A stretch of DNA of 10,241 nucleotides from an uncultured Clostridia bacterium (GCA_947584825.1 CANPWR010000048.1:1-10241); one strand, 5' to 3'. Positions 1 through 6,190 are shown, counted from the stretch's first letter. A program made the numbers and translations. The notes: a model not told the origin generated them from the sequence alone.

Positions 1-32
1 GCCGTCTTATTCTCGCTAAAGCTTTTTTTCTT

Positions 33-60
33 CCCCCAGTAGAACTGGGGGATTTCTTTT
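33..60 (+). terminator. Hairpin terminator of an upstream plus-strand unit
   Basis: CCCCCAGT (33-40) pairs perfectly with ACTGGGGG (44-51) around a 3-nt loop, followed on the plus strand by ATTTCTTTT. The 8-bp GC-rich stem and T-rich tail fit an intrinsic terminator for a gene to the left of the window; no coding sequence for that gene is visible. A small GCCTAAAGGC palindrome follows at 64-73. The pair of hairpins could also be the end of a small mobile element, but this cannot be shown here. Confidence 0.6.
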
Positions 61-81
61 ACGCCTAAAGGCTACATAGAT

Positions 82-115
82 AAAACCGCTGAATTTTAAT
101 CATTCAGCGGTTTTT
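82..115. terminator. Bidirectional intrinsic terminator
   Basis: A perfect 13-bp inverted repeat (82-94 with 102-114) surrounds a 7-nt loop; its core is CCGCTGAAT/ATTCAGCGG. The plus strand continues with five T and then a second T-rich stretch. The minus strand reads TTTTATCT after the hairpin. It lies 26 bp downstream of the minus-strand operon that ends at 141, so it most likely terminates that operon, and may also stop plus-strand transcription from the left. Confidence 0.8.
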
Positions 116-140
116 ATGTCGTTTCTTTTTAGACAAGATG

Positions 141-392
141 TTAAAGAATCATATCTTCATCAATATCATCGTCGAGCTCTTCGCCGTTTAAGATAGCACG
201 AAGCGATTCAATCTCCTCTTCGGTGAGAGTAACTCCCTTACCCATTCGTGTATGATCAGGACTCCACTCTCTCAAATCGTATTTAGGTTCTCTTTCGTTC
301 CACGAGATCATATTAAGCTCCTTTGTCCATCCCTTAGAGTTTGTGGACAGCACGCCTAATTCTTTAGTGATTTCAAATTTAAGTTCTGCCAT
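141..392 (-). CDS. PC4/YdbC-like ssDNA-binding protein
   Basis: An 83-residue protein resembling the bacterial PC4 (transcriptional coactivator p15) family represented by Lactococcus YdbC, which binds single-stranded DNA as a small dimer. Family-like features are the N-terminal beta-rich part (AELKFEITKELGVLS), the conserved NMISWNEREPKYDLREW stretch (about residues 27-43), the HTRMGKGVTLT segment and a C-terminal helix with an acidic tail (EELDDDIDED). The ATG at 392 is chosen because GGAGG (minus strand, 401-405) lies 8 nt upstream; a TTG five codons earlier overlaps that site and is unlikely. It follows the flippase gene with an 18-bp gap that carries its ribosome binding site, so the two are probably co-transcribed. 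The cellular role is inferred from the family: a nucleic-acid-binding accessory protein, possibly in transcription or repair. Confidence 0.85.
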   Translation of the reverse strand: MAELKFEITKELGVLSTNSKGWTKELNMISWNEREPKYDLREWSPDHTRMGKGVTLTEEEIESLRAILNGEELDDDIDEDMIL

Positions 393-410
393 TTGTGTAA
401 CCTCCAATAT

Positions 411-1868
411 TTATTTAATGAAAGGTAAAAACCTCAATACCTTTTGCGGCAAGACGGTTTTTGCAACCTTAAACAGACATTTATAGTTGAGTAAGAATAC
501 TATCATAAACAATATTATAAGTGATGTGTACTTGATATATGTGTATGCGATATAATTGGAAAGAGTCATAAGAATTAATAATACGCAGTTTATAACAAGC
601 TTTTTCACACCGATGTCGAATTTCTGATACTTTTGAGTGTCAATAGCTCTTATGATAAACACCGCTAAATATGAAGCGAGTGTTGAAAATGCAGCGGCGT
701 AAAGTCCTATTACAGGAATAAGAGTTATATTTATCAGAATATTTATAATTCCTGCAATAAGGCTAGTCACAAGAGAACGCATAGATTTTTGTGCGACTGA
801 ATAGATTGTTCCGAAAAATGTAACATAGCAAGTGAAAATCGTTGCAAATATAAGTATTGGAGCATACTTAATAGATTCTCTGAATGCAGGACCTATCCAT
901 ATGTTTGTAACAGGAGTTACTAACAGTAGTATAAACGCAGATACAATATACAATACAGATTGGTTTGAGTCAAAGACATTTGTATAAAAACTCTCCTGCT
1001 CGCCGGAGTCCTTTTCGGTTATCGCGGACATATTCCATGCCATTCCGAAAATCATGTATATCGTTGAAACAATGTTAGGTATTTTATATGATGCGGAAAG
1101 TATTCCGTTCTTATCCTGACCAAGAAAATAGGTAGCTAAGAATGAATTTGATGAGTTTGTTATAAGCCACAACAGCTGTGCAGGAATAAGAGGTATACAG
1201 TATTTAAGCATTTGCTTGGCAAGTGACATATCAAGTTTTTTAAATTTGATAAATCTCCACAGTTTTGCCACGCATATGAGAAAGATTATCGATGCAAGGT
1301 CGGATATTATAATGGCAAGCAGATAACCTGTAACTCCGATTTTTAACACAAGTAAAAATAGTATAGTCAATATAAGTGTACTAAATGTAGTGAATATACT
1401 GCAAAAGGCATAAAGCTTTATCATTTCAAGAGCTCTTACAAAATAAGAATACAACAGCTTCAGACTTGATGTAATAACGTAAATATACAGCAGTACAGAG
1501 TAGTTGTCAATAAACCTGTGAACAAAGCTCGTTCCGCTGACAAACGGTATGATTATGCCGAGCAGGATCAAACCGCATATATTGGCTATATTGCCAATTG
1601 TAAATACGCTTGCCTTGTCATAATCTTTGTCAAGTCCGTATCTTGTTATCGACTCGGATACGGACAGTGATACAATTGGAACAAGCCAGTTTGCCATTTG
1701 GATTATTACATCTGTTATACCAAATTCGGCGTCTGTCATTGCGTATGTGTAAATAGGTACCAAAAGAAGCACCAGTATTTTTGAACTAAATTGTCCTATA
1801 GCAAATATAATAGTGTTTGAAAAAAGCTTTTTATAACTGCTCTTGGATTTTTGTTTTTCCTCAGACAT
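411..1868 (-). CDS. Polysaccharide flippase, Wzx/MurJ (MOP) superfamily
   Basis: A 485-residue, very hydrophobic integral membrane protein. It has a short charged cytoplasmic N-terminus (MSEEKQKSKSSYKKL), then about 12-14 membrane-spanning segments; the first runs through the LFSNTIIFAIGQFSSKILVL region. The opening YKKLFSNTIIFAIGQF-type motif and the mid-protein PLIPAQLLWLITNSSNSFL segment followed by GILSASYKIPNI are typical of polysaccharide biosynthesis/Wzx-like flippases, which move undecaprenyl-linked oligosaccharide units across the cytoplasmic membrane. Length is normal for the family. AGAAAGG lies 9 nt before the ATG. It is the first gene of an operon with the PC4-like gene and has its own promoter (1901-1929). 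No glycosyltransferases are adjacent in the window, so the transported glycan (capsule, teichoic-type polymer or other) cannot be told. Confidence 0.88.
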   Translation of the reverse strand: MSEEKQKSKSSYKKLFSNTIIFAIGQFSSKILVLLLVPIYTYAMTDAEFGITDVIIQMANWLVPIVSLSVSESITRYGLDKDYDKASVFTIGNIANICGLILLGIIIPFVSGTSFVHRFIDNYSVLLYIYVITSSLKLLYSYFVRALEMIKLYAFCSIFTTFSTLILTILFLLVLKIGVTGYLLAIIISDLASIIFLICVAKLWRFIKFKKLDMSLAKQMLKYCIPLIPAQLLWLITNSSNSFLATYFLGQDKNGILSASYKIPNIVSTIYMIFGMAWNMSAITEKDSGEQESFYTNVFDSNQSVLYIVSAFILLLVTPVTNIWIGPAFRESIKYAPILIFATIFTCYVTFFGTIYSVAQKSMRSLVTSLIAGIINILINITLIPVIGLYAAAFSTLASYLAVFIIRAIDTQKYQKFDIGVKKLVINCVLLILMTLSNYIAYTYIKYTSLIILFMIVFLLNYKCLFKVAKTVLPQKVLRFLPFIK

Positions 1869-1900
1869 ATTTTTGAGCCTTTCTGATTTTAATATTAACT

Positions 1901-1929
1901 ATTATATCACAATTATATAATTTTGGCAA
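1901..1929 (-). promoter_or_regulatory. Sigma-A-type promoter of flippase operon
   Basis: On the minus strand TTGCCA (1924-1929) is followed after exactly 17 nt by a perfect TATAAT (1901-1906), 33 nt upstream of the flippase ATG. The -35 hexamer abuts the first GC-rich hairpin of the neighbouring tandem repeat (from 1930), so the repeat has inserted or expanded right up to the promoter. Confidence 0.75.
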
Positions 1930-2173
1930 CGGCGGCGAGCCGCCGCCGGCACTGCTGCCTTTGGAAGGCTTGTAAAATGTGTTTACCTTGTGAAACGGCA
2001 GGCTTGTACTTAGCAGTTGAAAATAATAAAAGAATTAGTGTAACGGCGAGCCGCCGCCGGCACTGCTGCCTTTGGAAGGCTTGCAAAGTGTGTTTGCTTA
2101 GTGAAACGGCAGGCTTGTACTTAGCAGTTGAAAATAATAAAAGAATTAGTGTAACGGCGAGCCGCCGGCACTG
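1930..2173. repeat. 111-bp GC-rich tandem repeat with internal hairpins
   Basis: Two near-identical 111-bp units (1933-2043 and 2044-2154, five base differences clustered in the middle) are followed by the start of a third unit (2155-2173) with one GCC triplet missing and then decayed sequence. Each unit begins with a CGGCGAGCCGCCGCCGGC block, then a GCCTT-TGG-AAGGC hairpin (1957-1969 in unit 1), and ends in AT-rich sequence (AAAATAATAAAAGAATTAG). The 5' edge forms CGGCGGC-GA-GCCGCCG (1930-1945). The unit length is a multiple of three, so a frame at 1923-2195 stays open, but it lacks a ribosome binding site and protein-like conservation signals. The GC-rich islands contrast sharply with the flanking AT-rich DNA, suggesting an interspersed, REP-like family. 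Its function is unknown. Confidence 0.8.
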
Positions 2174-2230
2174 TAGTCCTTGCGGAGAAAAATAATTTCA
2201 ATTAAGTTTGAAAAAATTATGTCAAAATGC

Positions 2231-2259
2231 TTGACAAAGCATAAAATATGTAATATACT
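2231..2259 (+). promoter_or_regulatory. Strong sigma-A promoter of the T-box/leuA unit
   Basis: A perfect TTGACA (2231-2236) and TATACT (2254-2259) are separated by 17 nt; transcription should begin near 2266, placing the whole T-box in the leader. The 15-nt string CAAAATGCTTGACAA around the -35 (2223-2237) recurs exactly at the rplJ promoter. Confidence 0.85.
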
Positions 2260-2265
2260 ATAAAT

Positions 2266-2536
2266 ACTTTCAATATTATAAATGCTTTGATAGGAAGCAA
2301 AGGCTTTTACTTCTAAGCACAGAGAACTGACGGTCGGTGCAAGTCAGCGTTAGATAAAGGTTATAACTCGTCCTTGAGCAGGTGCGGTGAATTTAATTAG
2401 CTTCACACGGGAACTCCCGTTACAGAGTAACACATTGATAGATGTGGCTGAGGTGTATAGTGTGAGCTGTACATAAATTAGAGTGGTAACACGGGTATTT
2501 CGCTCGTCTCTGTTTTATCGGAGACGGGCTTTTTTA
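2266..2536 (+). ncRNA. Leucine T-box riboswitch (tRNA-Leu sensing leader)
   Basis: The leader shows the T-box parts in order. The stem I AGAGA motif (2321-2325) precedes a CTGAC/GTCAG hairpin (2327-2331 with 2343-2347) enclosing GGTCGGTGCAA. A specifier loop AACTCGTCC contains the codon CTC (2367-2369), which reads leucine and matches the downstream gene. Next come a GTGAA/TTCAC stem (2387-2406) and an ACGGGA/TCCCGT stem III (2407-2420). The antiterminator is AGAG (2480-2483) with CTCT (2508-2511), a 7-nt bulge TGGTAAC (2484-2490), and ACGGG (2491-2495) with CTCGT (2503-2507). The bulge TGGT can pair with ACCA, fitting the A discriminator of tRNA-Leu. By the known T-box mechanism, uncharged tRNA-Leu stabilises the antiterminator and lets transcription reach leuA. 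Confidence 0.93.
2502..2535 (+). terminator. T-box regulated terminator before leuA
   Basis: GCTCGTCTC (2502-2510) pairs with GAGACGGGC (2521-2529), nine pairs with one G-U, around a 10-nt loop and followed by six T (2530-2535). Its 5' arm overlaps the 3' strand of the T-box antiterminator (2503-2511), so the two structures exclude each other. Confidence 0.93.
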
Positions 2537-2604
2537 GTTAACTGGTGAAATCTGCAGTCAGATAAAACCTGCGAATACAATTTATAAGTAAAGGGAGGAT
2601 TATT

Positions 2605-4269
2605 ATGAAAAACGTACAAAAATACCAAAGAGGCTATTATATGCCACCTTATGAATGCCTGAACTGGACAAAGAAAGAATACATAGACCACGCTCCTATG
2701 TGGTGCTCTGTAGATTTAAGAGACGGCAATCAGGCGTTGATTATTCCAATGAGCCTGGAGGAGAAGCTGGAGTTTTTCACTCATCTTGTAAAGATAGGAT
2801 TTAAAGAGATTGAAATAGGCTTTCCTGCCGCATCTGAAACCGAATACGAATTCTGCCGTACTCTGATTGAGAGAAATATGATTCCCGATGACGTCAGGAT
2901 TCAGGTTTTAACGCAGTCAAGAGAGCATATTATTAAGAAAACCTTCGAGGCTCTTGAGGGTTGTAAAAACGCAGTTGTGCATCTGTATAATTCGACATCT
3001 GTTGCTCAGAGAGAACAGGTGTTCCGCAAGAGCAAGGACGAGATAAAGGAAATTGCGGTAAGCGGAGCAAAAATCTGCGAGGAATACCGCCAAAAAACCG
3101 ACGGCAACTTCATTTTTGAGTACTCGCCTGAAAGCTTTACAGGCACAGAACCTGAGTATGCACTGGAAGTTTGCAACGCTGTTCTTGACGTATGGAAGCC
3201 TACCCCTGAGAGAAAGGTCATCATCAATCTGCCTGTTACGGTAGAGATGTCTATGCCTCACGTTTATGCATCTCAGATAGAGTATATGTGTAATAATATG
3301 AAATACCGTGAAAATGTGATAATTTCACTTCACCCGCACAACGACAGAGGCTGTGCGGTTGCAGATTCCGAGATGGGTCTGCTCGCAGGTGCTGACAGAA
3401 TCGAGGGCACTTGCTTTGGAAACGGCGAAAGAACAGGAAATGTTGACATTGTCACTCTGGCTATGAATATGTATACACACGGCATTGACCCGGAGCTCGA
3501 CTTTTCAGATATGCCGTCGCTGGTTGAGATCTATGAGAGAGTTACAAGAATGAAGGTCTACGAGCGCACACCGTATGCAGGCAGATTGGTTTTTGCGGCA
3601 TTTTCAGGCTCCCATCAGGACGCTATCGCAAAAGGTATGAAATGGCGTGAGGAAAAGGACCCCGACCATTGGACAGTTCCTTATCTCCCGCTTGATCCAA
3701 AGGACGTCGGCAGGGAATATGAGGGCGATGTTATAAGAATTAATTCGCAGTCGGGCAAAGGCGGAATAGGATTTCTTCTCCAGCAACAATACGGATACGA
3801 TTTGCCAAAAAAAATGAGAGAGGACTTCGGATACTCAGTAAAGGCTGTTTCTGACCACAAGCATAAAGAGCTTATGCCTAACGAGGTTTACGATATTTTC
3901 TGCGAAAGATATATGAATATAAATTCTCCCGTTAAGGTCATCGAGTCACATTATATTCAGCAGCCGGACGGAAAAATCACTGCCTTTGTAACTGCTGATA
4001 TAAAGGGCAGAGATAAGGTCGGAACATATAAAGCAGACGGAAACGGACGTCTTGACGCTGTTTCAAACGCTTTAAAAGAGGCGCTTAATTTAGACTTCAC
4101 AATTGCAGACTACAATGAACATTCGCTTGAAAAGACCTCAAAATCGCAGGCTGTTTCATATGTGGGAATTGAGCATAACGGAGAAGTCTTTTGGGGTGCA
4201 GGACGGGATACTGATATTATTAATTCATCTATTCTTGCATTGGTTTCGGCTATTAATAAAATTGTATAA
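2605..4269 (+). CDS. leuA: 2-isopropylmalate synthase (type 2 LeuA)
   Basis: A 554-residue enzyme that condenses acetyl-CoA with 2-oxoisovalerate to 2-isopropylmalate, the committed step of leucine synthesis in the cytoplasm. The N-terminal HMGL-like TIM barrel carries the substrate/metal motif DLRDGNQ (37-43), the metal ligands of HPHNDRG (243-249) and the glycine motif GNGERTGN (272-279). The C-terminal part (about 420-554) fits the LeuA regulatory domain that gives leucine feedback inhibition. The extended N-terminus (PPYECLNW, then HAPMWCSVDLRDGNQALIIPMS) and the length match the longer type found in actinobacteria and yeast rather than the approximately 510-residue common bacterial LeuA. 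The ATG is fixed by AGGGAGG (2592-2598) 6 nt upstream. Expression is controlled by the leucine T-box. No leuB, leuC or leuD follows, so the pathway genes lie elsewhere. Confidence 0.95.
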   Translation: MKNVQKYQRGYYMPPYECLNWTKKEYIDHAPMWCSVDLRDGNQALIIPMSLEEKLEFFTHLVKIGFKEIEIGFPAASETEYEFCRTLIERNMIPDDVRIQVLTQSREHIIKKTFEALEGCKNAVVHLYNSTSVAQREQVFRKSKDEIKEIAVSGAKICEEYRQKTDGNFIFEYSPESFTGTEPEYALEVCNAVLDVWKPTPERKVIINLPVTVEMSMPHVYASQIEYMCNNMKYRENVIISLHPHNDRGCAVADSEMGLLAGADRIEGTCFGNGERTGNVDIVTLAMNMYTHGIDPELDFSDMPSLVEIYERVTRMKVYERTPYAGRLVFAAFSGSHQDAIAKGMKWREEKDPDHWTVPYLPLDPKDVGREYEGDVIRINSQSGKGGIGFLLQQQYGYDLPKKMREDFGYSVKAVSDHKHKELMPNEVYDIFCERYMNINSPVKVIESHYIQQPDGKITAFVTADIKGRDKVGTYKADGNGRLDAVSNALKEALNLDFTIADYNEHSLEKTSKSQAVSYVGIEHNGEVFWGAGRDTDIINSSILALVSAINKIV

Positions 4270-4443
4270 CAACGGTGACGTTGCTATCAGAAATAAGAAA
4301 TTTAGAGGCAAGATATTATCAAAACATTGTATTAAAGATATGTCTTGCCTTTTGTTTCTTGTATCTAAGTAATAGTCCACCGTTAATTATGCTGCTTTTA
4401 TTATCTATCTTTTCAAAGGACACTGGATGCAACGTCACCGTTG
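4270..4443. repeat. 174-bp element with nested inverted repeats
   Basis: The ends are a perfect 15-bp inverted repeat: CAACGGTGACGTTGC (4270-4284), starting at the first base after the leuA stop codon, and its reverse complement at 4429-4443. Each arm can also fold on itself (CAACG-GTGA-CGTTG, a GNRA-type tetraloop on the sense strand). Inside, AGGCAAGA (4306-4313) pairs with TCTTGCCT (4343-4350), flanked by the weaker AAGAAA/TTTCTT, and is followed by TTTGTTTCTT, which could terminate leuA. CACCGTT recurs at 4378-4384. No convincing gene is present, and I see no target-site duplication. It could be a MITE-like insertion or an elaborate leuA 3' structure. Confidence 0.65.
4306..4360 (+). terminator. 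Possible leuA terminator hairpin
   Basis: AGGCAAGATAT (4306-4316) pairs with ATATGTCTTGCCT (4338-4350) as an 8-bp perfect stem extended past a 2-nt bulge, with a roughly 21-nt loop, followed by TTTGTTTCTT. The loop is long and the tail is interrupted, so termination is probable rather than certain. A related sequence, TCTTGCCTCTTGTTTCC, recurs at 4445-4461 outside the element. Confidence 0.45.
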
Positions 4444-4506
4444 CTCTTGCCTCTTGTTTCCTACTTCTAAACTGAAGATTTTTGAATATATATAGGAAGT
4501 GATAAA

Positions 4507-5463
4507 ATGAGACAAATTAAAATAAAAGCTCTAATTGTCACAATTTTTACTCTGGGGGCAATTATTTTAATGTCAGGAACTACTTCCTTTAGCAACGATC
4601 CTTTTACAGCAAATTGCGGCGAAGTTTCTACTGAAACTTCTGAAACCTTAACAAAACCTCTGCTTACAGCAAAGCTTACAAAAAACAGCCTAAAGCTATC
4701 GTGGACAAAGGTTGAAAATGCAGACGAATATAAAATATACCGCTCAAAAAAAAGTAACGGAAAGTATAAAAAAATCGCTGAGGTAACTGCAGATACACTC
4801 AGCTTCTCTGATAAAGACTATAAAGGCAAAAGGAAAACGTATTTTTACAAAATAAAGGCTGTTTCAATGTCGGGAGAAAGAACAGAACACATATATTCCA
4901 ATATATTAAAAAAGACCGTGTATAAGCGCAAATCAAAAGTACACGGAGTGACTTACATAGACGGTATTTTAATAGCAAATAAAACATATAAGCTGCCAAA
5001 GACCTACAATCCGGGAACAAACAGAAAAGCCTACAAAGCCTTTCAAAAAATGAAGTCTGACGCTTATAAGGACGGCATAAGTCTTTTTATAGCTTCCGGA
5101 TTCAGGTCATACTCATATCAGAAAAACCTGTACAACAACTATAAAGCAAGAGACGGAAAGGAAAAGGCAGATACATATTCTGCTCGTGCGGGACATTCAG
5201 AGCATCAAACAGGTCTTGCATTTGACATTAACGATCCGAGCAGCTCGTTTGAAAACACAAAAGAGGCAAAATGGCTTGCAAAAAACTGTACAAAGTATGG
5301 GTTTATAATCAGATATGAAAAGTCCAAAGAAAAAATAACAGGCTATAAATATGAGCCATGGCACATCAGATATTTAGGCAAAGACCTTGCAAAAAAGTTA
5401 AAAAAAACAGGCAAATGCCTTGAAGAGTTTTTAGGTATTACATCAAAGTATAAGCAACGGTAA
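4507..5463 (+). CDS. Secreted FN3-VanY (M15B) D,D-carboxypeptidase-like protein
   Basis: A 318-residue exported protein. A signal peptide (about 1-29: positive RQIKIK, hydrophobic core, end near TTSFS) is followed by a Ser/Thr-rich linker, a fibronectin type III domain (about 50-138, with LSWTKVENADEYKIYRS and YFYKIKAVS) and a VanY-type M15 peptidase domain (about 165-305). Zinc/catalytic residues of the family are present: SGFRS with R200, the SxHxxGxAxD signature with H233 and D240, and EPWH with E283 and H286. Such enzymes cut the terminal D-Ala from peptidoglycan stem peptides outside the membrane. The FN3 domain probably positions it on the wall. AGGAAG (4494-4499) precedes the ATG by 7 nt. 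There are no vanH/A/X or two-component genes nearby, so a housekeeping wall role is more likely than glycopeptide resistance. The last codons are part of the terminator stem. Confidence 0.9.
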   Translation: MRQIKIKALIVTIFTLGAIILMSGTTSFSNDPFTANCGEVSTETSETLTKPLLTAKLTKNSLKLSWTKVENADEYKIYRSKKSNGKYKKIAEVTADTLSFSDKDYKGKRKTYFYKIKAVSMSGERTEHIYSNILKKTVYKRKSKVHGVTYIDGILIANKTYKLPKTYNPGTNRKAYKAFQKMKSDAYKDGISLFIASGFRSYSYQKNLYNNYKARDGKEKADTYSARAGHSEHQTGLAFDINDPSSSFENTKEAKWLAKNCTKYGFIIRYEKSKEKITGYKYEPWHIRYLGKDLAKKLKKTGKCLEEFLGITSKYKQR

Positions 5464-5491
5464 TTCGCAATCACTAATCACCGTTGCTTTT
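5452..5491. terminator. Shared terminator between convergent genes
   Basis: AAGCAACGGT (5452-5461) pairs with ACCGTTGCTT (5480-5489) over an 18-nt loop, with TTTT at 5488-5491 on the plus strand. The stem begins inside the last codons of the VanY-like gene. On the minus strand the stem extends to 13 bp through a G-U pair, with a weaker T-rich tail (TTATACTTT), so it may also serve the DUF5662-like gene ending at 5517. The core GCAACGGT/ACCGTTGC is the same sequence found in the inverted repeat after leuA. Confidence 0.78.
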
Positions 5492-5516
5492 AAGCATCAG
5501 AGAATAAACCCTGATT

Positions 5517-6059
5517 TTAATATTCCGACTTTTTATTCAAGCTTCTTATATACTTAAAGGTTTCTTTCTCCCCTTTTTGGGAAAGCATTACCAAAAGCGA
5601 TTCCAAAAGCTCTGAGGTTTCAGGATGGATCATTCTTCTAGGCTTGCCGTTTATAAAGTATTCAAGCGGATGGTTATCAGTGTAATCCTTACCTCGGTAA
5701 ACCTTGCTTGCTGCAACCCTGTCGCAGAACATCTCTATAACATACTTCATCGGCATTTTTACAGGTGCAAGACGCTTCTCCGTCTTGCTGTAGTCGGTCC
5801 AGTACTCAAAGTGATGTTTGTTTCTTCCCTTGTGATGCATCCATGCCTTTGAGTAACCATAAGCCTCACGTTCTCCCTCATTGGGACTCTTATCTCCCTG
5901 ATAGAACTTAATGCCTGATAAAAATTCTGTTGGTGAATATTTTGATAAATCGTGAAAAAGTCCCTGCCAGAGGATCCCTGATTTTGCACAGTTTCTTATG
6001 ACCTGATGACGGTGTTTTGTTATTGTGATAAAGTGTTTAATGGCTTTAAACGACGACAA
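5517..6059 (-). CDS. DUF5662-like conserved protein, TTG start
   Basis: A 180-residue soluble protein without signal peptide or membrane segments. It resembles the DUF5662 family of unknown function. Visible features are a basic N-terminal helix (KAIKHFITITKHRHQVIRNC), a GLFHDLSKYSPTEF motif with an HD pair (H36, D37) and nearby E45, and a histidine-rich HHKGRNKHHFEYW motif (H75, H76, H82, H83). The H/D arrangement suggests a metal-binding, HD-like helical fold; catalysis is not demonstrated. The start is TTG at 6059: AGAGGTGA (minus strand) lies at good distance, and the next in-frame ATG is past the HD motif (residue 74). An out-of-frame ATG at 6063 opens only a five-codon frame. It has its own promoter (6106-6134) and converges on the VanY-like gene. 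Confidence 0.82.
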   Translation of the reverse strand: MSSFKAIKHFITITKHRHQVIRNCAKSGILWQGLFHDLSKYSPTEFLSGIKFYQGDKSPNEGEREAYGYSKAWMHHKGRNKHHFEYWTDYSKTEKRLAPVKMPMKYVIEMFCDRVAASKVYRGKDYTDNHPLEYFINGKPRRMIHPETSELLESLLVMLSQKGEKETFKYIRSLNKKSEY

Positions 6060-6105
6060 TCATTTCACCTCTCAGTTTAATAATCAATAAGGATTTTCCT
6101 TAATT

Positions 6106-6134
6106 ATTCTAGCACAATTTGATTCTAAAATCAA
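6106..6134 (-). promoter_or_regulatory. Promoter of DUF5662-like gene
   Basis: On the minus strand TTGATT (6129-6134) and TAGAAT (6106-6111) are separated by 17 nt, 47 nt upstream of the TTG start. It is divergent from the rplJ promoter at 6191-6219, about 57 bp away. Confidence 0.6.
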
Positions 6135-6190
6135 TTATGCATCAGTTTGATCTGTTTCACAAAAATATTATAGAAATTTTAGCAAAATGC

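Noticed and set aside
1930..2173. CRISPR-like array
   Set aside because: The repeated unit is 111 bp and almost identical throughout; there are no short repeats with unique spacers and no cas genes.
1923..2195. 90-residue Cys/Arg-rich frame with internal repeats
   Set aside because: It is produced by the 111-bp DNA repeat whose length is divisible by three; there is no ribosome binding site, it starts inside the flippase promoter, and it matches no family I know.
2409..2419. CTC in GGGAACTCCCG as the T-box specifier codon
   Set aside because: It lies in the loop of the stem III hairpin, downstream of stem I; the CTC at 2367-2369 is in the expected specifier context.
2917..3261. Antisense frames inside leuA (also 3006-3227 and 3604-3789)
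   Set aside because: They lie fully within a well-supported gene, lack ribosome binding sites and resemble no protein family.
4103..4475. Overlapping plus-strand frames at and after the leuA 3' end
   Set aside because: They run through the inverted-repeat element, have no Shine-Dalgarno and give low-complexity hydrophobic peptides.
4507..5463. Vancomycin resistance determinant
   Set aside because: A VanY-type domain alone, without van ligase, dehydrogenase, VanX or regulators, does not support this.
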